Position numbers and translations under genes: made by a program
Source of the DNA: Deltaproteobacteria bacterium
GTDB taxonomy: Bacteria > Desulfobacterota_B > Binatia > UBA9968
Assembly (NCBI GenBank): GCA_016193385.1
Contig: JACPSF010000181.1
Coordinates: 1 to 31,004 of the forward strand
Direction of reading: 5' to 3'
DNA: 31,004 nt
The notes under the pieces: generated by a model
What the model saw: only the letters and a program-made list of their open reading frames with translations
Told to the model about the DNA's origin: nothing
The model's database searches: none
Shown: one piece after another, positions 22,767-31,004 of the stretch
Layout of the letters: each line of letters opens with the position of its first letter
Numbering within the stretch: position 1 is the stretch's first letter

Positions 22767-22838
22767 TGATTTTAGATTTTGGATTTCGGATTTTGGAGGG
22801 CTCAAACATCGGAAATCTAAAATCGAAAATCCGAAATG
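22767..22838. repeat. A/T-rich inverted repeat between the STAS gene and rsmH
   Basis: GATTTTAGATTTTGGATTTC and the following bases (22768-22795) are inverted, imperfectly, at 22811-22837 (GAAATCTAAAATCGAAAATC and on). Units of the type ATTTTAGATTTTGG are related to the repeat at 27178-27243 inside murE. No gene is encoded. Confidence 0.7.
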
Positions 22839-22861
22839 GCTGGGGGGAAGGATGAGGGCGG

Positions 22862-23794
22862 ATGGTTTACCTGCATGTGCCCGTGATGGTCAAGGAGGTG
22901 ATGGAGCTTCTCAGACCGCAAGCGCATAGAAGGTACCTCGATGGAACGCTGGGAGGAGGAGGTCATGCGGCCGAGATTCTGACTCACAGCGGCCTTGATG
23001 GCCGAGTCCTGGGTCTGGATTGGGATGGGGAAGCGATCGCCGCGGCGAAGCAGAGGCTGGAGGAGTTCGGCGAGCGTTTGGTCGCGCGGCAGGCCAATTT
23101 CACTGAAGCCAGAGAGATCTTGAAAGAAATCGGTTGGGACCAGGTCCACGGGGTGCTCTTGGATCTGGGGCTGTCTTCGCACCACGTCGGGTCGGCAGAG
23201 CGCGGTTTCAGCTTTCGGCTGGGGGCGAGGCTCGATATGCGCATGGACCGACGCCAGGCTCTCGACGCTTTCCGGCTCGTTAACACTGCTCCCGTTCGTG
23301 AGCTCGAGAGGATTTTGCACGAGTACGGGGAGGAGCGGGCTGCACGGCGCATCGCATTGGCCGTCGAGCAAACGCGGAGGCGAAAGCCGATCGAGACCAC
23401 CTCGGAGCTGGCCGATCTTGTTGCCCGCATTGCCGGGAAAAAAAGGGGCAGCGGTATCCATCCGGCCACCCGGACGTTTCAGGCGTTAAGGATCGCCGTG
23501 AATCGAGAGCTGCAAAATTTGCAAGGCTTTCTGGAAGACGCCTATGAGCTGCTCCTTCCCGAGGGACGAATGGTGATCATTTCTTTCCACTCCTTGGAGG
23601 ACCGGTTGGTCAAGAGGGCGTTTCGCAAGTGGAGCAGCAGTTGTCTCTGCCCTCCGAGAGCCACTTTTTGTCGATGCGGTTGGAGCCAGAAGACAAAGCT
23701 TCTCACGGCGAGACCGCTAATCCCATCCCGGGAGGAGGTCCGGATGAATCCCCGCGCTCGCCCGGCCAAACTTCGCGGGGTGGAGCGGCTCTAG
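22862..23794 (+). CDS. rsmH: 16S rRNA (cytosine-1402-N4) methyltransferase
   Basis: A 310-residue SAM-dependent enzyme (formerly MraW) that methylates C1402 of 16S rRNA. The start HVPVMVKEVMELL is diagnostic; SAM-binding residues are in LDGTLGGGGHA (26-36) and LGLDWD. GVLLDLGLSSHHV, RLDMRMD, and C-terminal MVIISFHSLEDRLVKRAFRKW and RARPAKLRGVERL complete the signature. Length is normal. ftsL starts 12 bases downstream. Confidence 0.96.
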   Translation: MVYLHVPVMVKEVMELLRPQAHRRYLDGTLGGGGHAAEILTHSGLDGRVLGLDWDGEAIAAAKQRLEEFGERLVARQANFTEAREILKEIGWDQVHGVLLDLGLSSHHVGSAERGFSFRLGARLDMRMDRRQALDAFRLVNTAPVRELERILHEYGEERAARRIALAVEQTRRRKPIETTSELADLVARIAGKKRGSGIHPATRTFQALRIAVNRELQNLQGFLEDAYELLLPEGRMVIISFHSLEDRLVKRAFRKWSSSCLCPPRATFCRCGWSQKTKLLTARPLIPSREEVRMNPRARPAKLRGVERL

Positions 23795-23806
23795 GGAGCG
23801 ATTGAG

Positions 23807-24154
23807 GTGGCCATAGCGGTTGTGAAAAAACTCTGGGGACTGAGCCTTTTCGGCAGACGGCAAGAAGAGCACATTGCCGCTGAGACGGGGCGGCAGATTT
23901 CTCTCCCCGCCCTGTTCTTAGCGCTTTCCTTGGTCGGGCTCGCGCTGCTTCATGTCTGGCTCCGGCTGCAGGTGATCCACCTCGGTTATGTGCTGTCAAC
24001 GACCAGCAAAGTGCAGAGCCAGCTCGGGCAGGAAAACCGCGAGCTCCAGCTAGAGCTGGCGACGCTGGCGTCGCCGGAACGCTTGGAGGAGAGGGCGCGG
24101 ACAGGGCTGGGTCTAAGGGAGCCCGAAAAAGATCAGGTGGTCATTTTGCCATGA
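23807..24154 (+). CDS. ftsL: cell division protein FtsL
   Basis: A 115-residue single-pass membrane protein: basic N-terminus, one transmembrane helix (about 33-52) and a periplasmic coiled coil (TSKVQSQLGQENRELQLELA), ending in LGLREPEKDQVVILP. FtsL joins FtsB and FtsQ to activate septal FtsWI. The start is GTG 23807. Its stop overlaps ftsI in ATGA. Identity rests on position and topology as FtsL sequences vary. Confidence 0.85.
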   Translation: MAIAVVKKLWGLSLFGRRQEEHIAAETGRQISLPALFLALSLVGLALLHVWLRLQVIHLGYVLSTTSKVQSQLGQENRELQLELATLASPERLEERARTGLGLREPEKDQVVILP

Positions 24155-26037
24155 GTCGCGGTTGGAAAGAGGTTAGAGGCCGGCTTGCCCTTTCAGCCTT
24201 GTTTTTCTTGTTCCTGTTCCTGGCGGTCGGGCTCCGCGCCTTTCAACTTCAGATTCTACAAGGGGAAGGCCTCAGACGGTTGGGCGAGCGGCAGCATCTC
24301 AAGGAATGGATTGTCCAGCCCAAACGAGGCACGATTTTTGATCGCGCAGGAGAACCTCTGGCTTTGAGCGTGGAGACCCAGTCTGTTTATGTGAGGCCGC
24401 GTCGGCTCGAAGAGCCTGCCGCTCTCGCCCGCAGTTTGGCGCGGATCTTGTCGCTCGAAGCGCGGGAGTTGGAGCAGAGGTTGAAGACAGAGAAGCCCTT
24501 TGTCTGGCTCAAGCGGCAGATCACACCCAAGGAAGCAGAGGGCATCAAAGCCCTCGACGTTGAGGGCGTCGGCATGTACGAGGAGCCGAGGCGGTATTAT
24601 CCCCAGGGCCAGCTGGCCGGTCAGGTGCTCGGCTTTGTCGGCAGAGAGTCCCAGGGGCTGGAGGGGCTGGAGCTTCGCTATGAGGATTACCTCCGGGGCG
24701 AGTCCGCCTCTTCCATTGTCGAACGGGACGCCTTGGGGCGAAGGGTCTTGGTCCAAGGCGTGCAAGAGATCCAGATTCCCCCGGGGGCTGATCTCTATCT
24801 CACTCTCGATACTTCCATCCAGCATCTCGCGGAGAAGGAGCTGGAGACAGCCGTGGAAAAGTACCGCGCCAAAGCGGGTATCGCCGTCGTGGTAGAGCCG
24901 TTCTCAGGTGAAGTTTTGGCCCTGGTTCACTTTCCCTTTTTCAATCCCAACAGCTTTCTCAGGCAATCTTCGGACACCTTGCGCAACCGGGCCGTGACCG
25001 ACAGTTTTGAACCCGGCTCTACGTTCAAGGCGATCCTGGCGGCCGCCGCACTGGAGGAGGGGGTTATCGGGAAGGAGGATCTCATTTTTTGCGAGTTCGG
25101 CAAGTATGCCTATGCGGGCAAGGTCATCCACGATACCAAGGAACACGGCTGGCTGCCGTTTTATAAAGTTCTTCAGTACTCGAGCAATATCGGCGCGGTG
25201 AAGGTCGCCGAGAGGCTCAATAAGGAGCGGCTGTACAGATACATCCAGAGATTCGGTTTTGGCCAACCAACGGGCATCGATATGCCCGGGGAAGTTCCCG
25301 GGCAGGTGCGGCCCGTGGACACCTGGGCCCCCATCGATTTGGCAACCCACTCCTTCGGGCAAGGAATCGCAACCACGCCCCTCCAGTTGGCCATGGCCTA
25401 CGCGGCTATCGCCAACGGGGGTTTTCTCATGCGCCCCTATGTGGTGCGTCGTGTCGTCGGCTCCGACGGCAAAGTGCTTCTGTCCAATCAACCTCATGTC
25501 GTGCGCCGGGTCGTATCAGAGGAGGCCGCTCGCCTTTTGGCATCGATGCTTAAGGGCGTCGTGAGCGAGGGAGGAACGGGCGTCATGGCAGGGGTGGACG
25601 GGTTCGAAGTGGCAGGCAAGACGGGGACGGCCCAGAAGCCGGATTTGCTCCACGGAGGATACGCGGCCAAGAAGAGGGTGGCCTCCTTTATCGGATTTGT
25701 CCCCGCCCATGATCCCAGGCTGGTCCTCCTGGTCCTTGTCGACGAGCCCGAAGTGAATGTTTACGGTGGCGTGGTGGCCGCGCCGGTCTTCCGCCATATC
25801 GCCAGCGGCGCTTTGCGCCATCTCGGGGTCGTGCCCGAAGCGTCGGAACTGCTTCTGCCGGCGGCGAAAGGGGCGCTCGTCCGGCTGGAACCTAAGAATG
25901 GGGACAAGCTGAAAATGGCAACCTCTGAGGAGGTTCCCGATTTTGTCGGTCTGAGCATGCGCGCGGCTATCGAGAAGGCCAGGGCGATGAAGCTTGAGGT
26001 GGAGCTCAGCGGCAACGGCTATGTGGTGCGGCAATGA
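24151..26037 (+). CDS. ftsI: septal peptidoglycan transpeptidase FtsI (PBP3/SpoVD type), PASTA domain cut by TGA
   Basis: A 628-residue class B penicillin-binding protein: N-terminal membrane anchor (about 12-30), dimerisation domain, and transpeptidase domain with S290 in EPGSTFK, the SxN motif S344-S345-N346 and KTGT at 490-493. It cross-links septal peptidoglycan. A C-terminal PASTA domain starts at EVPDFVGLSMRAAIEKAR (about 594) but ends early at VVRQ and TGA 26035-26037. In the same frame 19 further codons follow (PSPGSAWGKSDKLKLSLQG) to TAA 26095-26097; these read as the missing last strands of the domain. See the findings. Confidence 0.93.
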   Translation: MSRGWKEVRGRLALSALFFLFLFLAVGLRAFQLQILQGEGLRRLGERQHLKEWIVQPKRGTIFDRAGEPLALSVETQSVYVRPRRLEEPAALARSLARILSLEARELEQRLKTEKPFVWLKRQITPKEAEGIKALDVEGVGMYEEPRRYYPQGQLAGQVLGFVGRESQGLEGLELRYEDYLRGESASSIVERDALGRRVLVQGVQEIQIPPGADLYLTLDTSIQHLAEKELETAVEKYRAKAGIAVVVEPFSGEVLALVHFPFFNPNSFLRQSSDTLRNRAVTDSFEPGSTFKAILAAAALEEGVIGKEDLIFCEFGKYAYAGKVIHDTKEHGWLPFYKVLQYSSNIGAVKVAERLNKERLYRYIQRFGFGQPTGIDMPGEVPGQVRPVDTWAPIDLATHSFGQGIATTPLQLAMAYAAIANGGFLMRPYVVRRVVGSDGKVLLSNQPHVVRRVVSEEAARLLASMLKGVVSEGGTGVMAGVDGFEVAGKTGTAQKPDLLHGGYAAKKRVASFIGFVPAHDPRLVLLVLVDEPEVNVYGGVVAAPVFRHIASGALRHLGVVPEASELLLPAAKGALVRLEPKNGDKLKMATSEEVPDFVGLSMRAAIEKARAMKLEVELSGNGYVVRQ

Positions 26038-26102
26038 CCGTCGCCCGGTTCCGCTTGGGGAAAAAGCGACAAGCTGAAGTTGAGCCTGCAGGGGTAACGG
26101 GC

Positions 26103-27432
26103 ATGCGGCTAAAGGAGTTTATCCGGGCGGAAGACGTGGAAGAGGCCCATGGGGACTTGGAGCGGCTGGTGACGGGGCTGGCCTACGATTCGAGCAGGGT
26201 GGAGAGAGGAAATATTTTTTTTTGCATTCCCGGGACGCGTCTTGCAGGCTGCCGGGATGGTGACCGGGGTGATCGGCACGATCAACTACCGGTACACGGG
26301 AAAGGTATTTCCCGCCCTGCATACGACTCCCGAGTCGGTCCAACTTCAGGCCCTTCTTGCGCAGATGGTCGGATCTGGAGTCCAGTCCGTGGCGATGGAA
26401 GTTTCCTCTCACGCGCTGGCGTTGGAGCGGGTGCGGGGGATGGACTTCGACGTCGCCGTCTTCACCAACCTGTCGCGAGACCATCTCGATTTTCACAGCG
26501 ATATGGAAGACTATTTTTTGACCAAGAGCCGGCTTTTCACCGACTACCTCAAAGAAAGCTCCAAGCGTAGGAAAGTCGCCGTCATTCACGCCCAGGACCC
26601 CAGGGGCAGAGAGCTGGCAGGGAAAGTGCGCGCTGCGGGCTTGGACGTGCTGACTTTTGGCCGGGATGCCTGCTGGGATGTCCATCCGTTGCGGGTTGAA
26701 AGCGGTTTGGACGGCCAGAAAGGAAAGATCGGGGTGGGGAGTCGGGAGTTGGAATTCTCGTCCCGGCTGGTCGGCGAGACCAACCTGGAAAATATCCTGG
26801 CGGCGGCCGCCGCGGGTTTCGCCCTGCAATTGCCGGCGCGTGCCGTGGCGGAGGGTGTGGCGCGATGTGGGTCGGTTCCGGGCCGTTTGGAGCGGATTCC
26901 CAACCGGTTGGGGATCTCGGTGTTGGTCGATTACGCCCATACTCCGGATGCCCTCGAAAAAGCGATTCGCATCCTGAGGCCTCTCGGCCAGGGTAAGTTG
27001 ATTGCGCTCTTTGGCTGTGGTGGGGATCGGGATCGGGGTAAGAGGCCGCTCATGGGAGAGATCGCAGGTGGGCTGAGCGACCTCGCGGTTTTGACCTCGG
27101 ATAACCCGCGTTCGGAAGAACCGCTGCGAATCATCGAAGAGATCGAGGCTGGCGTTTGCCAAGCCGGCATGAGAAAATTTCAAATTTCAAATCTCAAATC
27201 TCAGATCGAGAATCCAAAATCCAAAATCGAAAATCTAAAATTGGAGAGGGGTTATTGCGTGGAGCCTGACCGGCGCGCCGCAATCCGCTTGGCCCTGCGG
27301 TGCGCACGCGCCGGCGACATCGTCCTGATCGCAGGAAAGGGACACGAAGATTATCAAATCTTGGGATCAAAGCGCATTCATTTCGATGATCGTGAGGTCG
27401 TCAGAGAAGAGCTGGAAAATATAAGTTCTTAG
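26103..27432 (+). pseudogene. murE: murE, internally deleted and frame-disrupted
   Basis: UDP-MurNAc-tripeptide synthetase adds the third amino acid to the peptidoglycan precursor. The N-terminal part (ATG 26103, AGGGG eight bases upstream) gives RLKEFIRAEDVEE and GLAYDSSRVERGNIFF. The rest, in another frame from about 26236, gives LQAAGMVTGVIGTINYRY, TTPESVQLQALLAQM, MEVSSHALALERV, DYAHTPDALEKAIR, FGCGGDRDRGKRP, TSDNPRSE and IAGKGHEDYQ. About 70 residues between them, including the P-loop GTNGKTT, are absent. A run of nine T (26215-26223) precedes the join. An A/T-rich repeat is inserted in frame at 27178-27243. As written it cannot make an active ligase. The DNPRSE motif suggests meso-diaminopimelate as substrate. 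Confidence 0.88.
27178..27243. repeat. A/T-rich repeat inserted in frame in murE
   Basis: The stretch made of units such as TCAAATTTCAAATCTCAAAT and CCAAAATCGAAAATCTAAAA adds about 22 residues (FQISNLKSQIENPKSKIENL) between EAGVCQAGM and RGYCVEPDRR of MurE. Both flanks stay in frame. The unit is related to the intergenic repeat at 22767-22838. Confidence 0.75.
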
Positions 27433-27455
27433 TTTTTAATTTTTAGTTCTTAGTT
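27424..27455. repeat. short A/T-rich direct repeat at the murE end
   Basis: AGTTCTTAGTT occurs at 27424-27434 and again at 27445-27455. It overlaps the murE stop codon (TAG 27430-27432) and occupies part of the 76-base gap before murF. Confidence 0.6.
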
Positions 27456-27508
27456 CAAAAACTCAAAACAAAAAAAGTGATAACTCAGGAGTCAGGACTG
27501 GACTTTGA

Positions 27509-28909
27509 ATGTGGAGCAGGGAAGAGATCCTCTTGATAACTCGCGGTGAGATGGTGCGGGACGGGCGCGAACGAGTTTTTGGCGCGATCGTCACCGATTC
27601 GAAAAGGGCCGAGAGGCGGTCTGTCTTCGTCGCGCTGAGGGGGGAAAGGTTGGATGGCCACGCGTTTCTGAAGGATGCGGCCGGTCGCGGCGCGGCTTGT
27701 CTGATTGTCGAGGCGTGGGACCCAGTTACCCGTTTGCGGGAGGCGACGGTGATTAAAGTGCGGGACACGCTAAGGGCCTTGGGCGATCTCGCCCATTACC
27801 GTCGCAACGTTGTTGCGCCGAAGGTTCTTGCGATCACCGGGTCGAACGGGAAGACGACGACGAAAGAGATGGTGGCGGCGATTCTCGAGCGGGCATCGGT
27901 CCAGGGGCGACCGCTCCGGGGAAGGGTCTTAAAGACAGAGGGCAACTACAACAACCTGGTGGGGTTGCCCCTGACGCTTCTTCGGCTGCAGGGCAAAGAA
28001 AGGGTGGCTGTCGTCGAGCTGGGCACAAGTCACCCGGGTGAAATCGCCCGTCTCACGCAAATTGCCGCCCCCGACATTGGGTTGGTTACCTCAGTAGCTC
28101 CGGCGCATCTTGCCGGCTTCGGCAACCTTGCCGGAGTGGCGCGGGAGAAAGGGGAGCTTTATCGGGGATTGAACCCGGGCGGAATCGCCGTGATCAACCT
28201 GGATGACCCTTGGGTCCGCCGTTTGGGGGGGAGGTTTAAAGGGGAAAAAATCACCTTCGGGAAGGGCGGAGATGTGCGTGCCGAATCCCGGCGGCCTTTG
28301 GGCGCGAGCGGAACCGAGTTTACGCTTCGCGTAGGAGGGGGAAGGCGCCGCGTTCAATTCAAACTCTGCGGCGAGCACAACCTCGCCAATGCCCTGGGAG
28401 CCGCCGCTATGGCCTGCGGACTGGGAGCGGGGTTGGAGGCCATGAAGCGAGGTTTGGAGTCCATGAAGGCCTTTCCCATGCGCATGGCGGTGGAAAAATG
28501 GCGCGGGGTAGGGATTATCAACGACGCCTACAACGCCAATCCGGCGTCGATGAAGGCGGCGCTGGAGACTTTACGCCAGATCGAAGCGACAGGGGAAAAA
28601 GTGGCGATTCTTGGGGATATGCTGGAGTTGGGCCGGGAGACGCGGCAGCGCCACGCAGAGCTTGGGAAGGAGGCGGCGCGATTGGACGTTGACCGCCTTT
28701 ACCTTCTCGGTGCGCAGGCGGCTCGGGTTAAGGAGGGCGCCCTGCTGGCGGGGATGAAAGAAGATCAGGTGCTCGTCGGCAGGAGCCCCCGGGAGATCGC
28801 CCGCAGGCTCGGTAGGCACGTGCGGGCTGGAGACTGGCTCCTGTTCAAAGGCTCCCGCGGCATGAAGATGGAGACCGTGCTCGATGCGTTCAAGGAATTG
28901 AGGGCATAG
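27509..28909 (+). CDS. murF: UDP-MurNAc-tripeptide:D-Ala-D-Ala ligase MurF
   Basis: A 466-residue Mur ligase. N-terminal domain with TDSKRAERRSVFVALRGERL; ATP-binding P-loop GSNGKTT (111-117) in LAITGSNGKTTTKEMVAAIL; then TEGNYNNLVGLPLTLL, ELGTSHPGEIARL, GEHNLANALGA and NDAYNANPASMKAALE, all typical of MurF; the C-terminal domain has ILGDMLELG and KGSRGMKMETV. It adds D-Ala-D-Ala using ATP in the cytoplasm. It appears intact, in contrast to murE. No strong ribosome site is seen before ATG 27509. Confidence 0.95.
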   Translation: MWSREEILLITRGEMVRDGRERVFGAIVTDSKRAERRSVFVALRGERLDGHAFLKDAAGRGAACLIVEAWDPVTRLREATVIKVRDTLRALGDLAHYRRNVVAPKVLAITGSNGKTTTKEMVAAILERASVQGRPLRGRVLKTEGNYNNLVGLPLTLLRLQGKERVAVVELGTSHPGEIARLTQIAAPDIGLVTSVAPAHLAGFGNLAGVAREKGELYRGLNPGGIAVINLDDPWVRRLGGRFKGEKITFGKGGDVRAESRRPLGASGTEFTLRVGGGRRRVQFKLCGEHNLANALGAAAMACGLGAGLEAMKRGLESMKAFPMRMAVEKWRGVGIINDAYNANPASMKAALETLRQIEATGEKVAILGDMLELGRETRQRHAELGKEAARLDVDRLYLLGAQAARVKEGALLAGMKEDQVLVGRSPREIARRLGRHVRAGDWLLFKGSRGMKMETVLDAFKELRA

Positions 28910-28912
28910 GCG

Positions 28913-29989
<1,077 letters not shown>

Positions 29990-30003
29990 GAGACGTGGAA
30001 GAT

Positions 30004-30070
30004 GTTCAATACGTTCAAGCCGTTCAAAGCGTTAACGACTTGAACGATTTAAACGACTTGAACTTTTTTT
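30004..30070 (+). repeat. large palindromic repeat with T tract between mraY and murD
   Basis: Thirty bases (30004-30033, units GTTCAA and CGTTCAA) are followed at once by an imperfect inverse of the same length (30034-30063, units GACTTGAAC), then seven T residues. It could act as a terminator or attenuator, or be a GTTCAA-type repeat that settled there. It fills most of the 101-base gap. Confidence 0.65.
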
Positions 30071-30090
30071 CTGAGTCGCCAACTAAGACT

Positions 30091-31004
30091 ATGGAACTGA
30101 AGGGCAAAAAAGTCATGGTCTTGGGGCTTGCGCGCACGGGGCGAGAGGTGGCGCGCTTTCTGGCACGGCAGGGGGCCCATATTTGCGTTAGCGACTATCG
30201 AGCCGAGGGTGAGTTGCGGGGGGAAGTGGAGGCCCTTTCGGATCTACCCATTCATTTCTTCCTCGGCGGTGAAGAAGCGGGTTGGTTGGATGGAGTCGAG
30301 ATCGTGATTCCCAGCCCGGGGGTTGCGCCCGGAAATGCTCTGCTGCGGGAGGCCGGCGCGAGAGGCATCAAAATTCTTAGCGAGATCGAGATCGCCTACC
30401 GCTTCCTTAAGGCGCCTCTGGTGGCGATCACCGGCACTAACGGTAAGAGCACGACCACGACTCTGGTCGGAGAGATCTTCAAGGCGCAGGGGATCAAGGC
30501 GTTTGTCGGAGGCAACATCGGCGCCCCGCTGATCGGCTTTGCCGGCGGAGATTGGGAGTGGGGGGTGGTGGAGGTGAGCAGCTTCCAACTCGAATGGGTG
30601 GAACAGTTCCGTCCGAGAATCGCGGTGCTGCTGAACCTGACGGAAGACCATCTCGATCGCTATGCAGACTTTGCCTCTTACTGTCGAGCCAAGGAGCGAA
30701 TTTTCGCAGCCCAGAAGAAAGAGGATGTGGCGGTGCTAAATCGGGATGACCCCATCGTGTGGTCGATGGGGAGCGGGCTTCGCGGGCGGGTGATCTCGTT
30801 TGGCGGGACGGAGGTGGAGCAGGGGGTTTATGCCACGGCGAGCGAGATCGTCTGGCGCGGCGCCGCCCGAGAGGAAAGATTTCCCCTGGGCAACGTTAAA
30901 ATCCAGGGGGTCCACAATGTGGAGAATCTCATGGCGGTAGTGGCTGTGGCGAAGGCAATCGGTGTGCCGGCACTGACCATCCAGGGAGTGATCGAAGTAT
31001 TTCC
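30091..31004 (+). CDS. murD: UDP-MurNAc-L-Ala:D-Glu ligase MurD (partial, 3' end outside)
   Basis: The first 304 residues are in the window. N-terminal Rossmann-like domain: KKVMVLGLARTGREVARFL and IPSPGVAP; P-loop GTNGKST (115-121) in VAITGTNGKSTTTTLVGEIF; then VGGNIGAPL, EVSSFQLEWVEQFRP, LNLTEDHLDRY and VHNVENLMA, all MurD landmarks. It adds D-glutamate to UDP-MurNAc-L-Ala. It follows the palindromic repeat; ATG 30091 has no strong ribosome site. Confidence 0.95.
   Translation, partial: MELKGKKVMVLGLARTGREVARFLARQGAHICVSDYRAEGELRGEVEALSDLPIHFFLGGEEAGWLDGVEIVIPSPGVAPGNALLREAGARGIKILSEIEIAYRFLKAPLVAITGTNGKSTTTTLVGEIFKAQGIKAFVGGNIGAPLIGFAGGDWEWGVVEVSSFQLEWVEQFRPRIAVLLNLTEDHLDRYADFASYCRAKERIFAAQKKEDVAVLNRDDPIVWSMGSGLRGRVISFGGTEVEQGVYATASEIVWRGAAREERFPLGNVKIQGVHNVENLMAVVAVAKAIGVPALTIQGVIEVF

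Noticed and set aside
24151..26097. Selenocysteine or an altered genetic code at the ftsI TGA
   Set aside because: TGA ends several other genes here (vapB, livH, korA), and the position in a PASTA domain gives no reason for selenocysteine.
26119..27183. 354-residue minus-strand frame opposite murE
   Set aside because: No recognisable domain; murE motifs on the plus strand explain the sequence, even though murE is damaged.
27178..27243. CRISPR array
   Set aside because: The short A/T units are degenerate, contiguous and without spacers; there are no cas genes in the window.

Overview
This looks like a chromosomal window from an uncultured, GC-rich, Gram-negative-type bacterium. It carries a lipoprotein signal on an M48 peptidase, a complete mraZ-mur cluster and a class A RNase P RNA. 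GYD-domain, NMT1-like, Liv-type and KorAB genes together recall environmental lineages once called Deltaproteobacteria (Binatota, Tectomicrobia, Methylomirabilota or similar). That placement is inference from gene content; no marker phylogeny was done.

Left part (1-8.9 kb): two VapBC-type toxin-antitoxin loci lie in a repeat-rich stretch (1-1.85 kb), the first cut by the window edge. Next come a VOC-fold gene and an NSS sodium symporter (both minus), then the divergent livHMGF ABC import operon, which has no substrate-binding protein beside it. A rhomboid protease and a small GYD protein follow.

Middle (8.9-19.9 kb): a two-gene 2-oxoacid:acceptor oxidoreductase (fused gamma/alpha, and beta) has its own promoter. 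It is followed by a decayed PIN-toxin gene, a short AhpD-like gene whose 5' end lies in a MITE-like repeat, two cupin genes and a TetR regulator divergent from one of them. Then come a TPR gene broken by a one-base frameshift, a GlcD-like FAD oxidase, an NMT1-like solute-binding protein with no signal peptide, and an M48 lipoprotein peptidase with an extra C-terminal domain.

Right part (20-31 kb): a conserved housekeeping block of zinc-ribbon coiled-coil protein, RNase HI and rnpB, then the division and cell-wall cluster mraZ-STAS-rsmH-ftsL-ftsI-murE-murF-mraY-murD (murD runs off the window). mraZ has a near-consensus promoter followed by TGGGA boxes, the expected MraZ operator. A STAS-domain gene sits between mraZ and rsmH.

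The most notable observations concern integrity and repeats. The ftsI PASTA domain is cut by an in-frame TGA, with the rest of the domain readable after it. murE has lost about 70 codons including its ATP-binding loop and changes frame, and it also contains an in-frame A/T-rich repeat. Several families of short palindromic repeats lie between genes; in one case the second copy of a 138-bp element contains two nested insertions of 36 and 39 bp that share a core. I did not find a clearly new defence or biosynthetic system. The repeat-in-repeat elements and the damaged ftsI-murE junction deserve the closest look.
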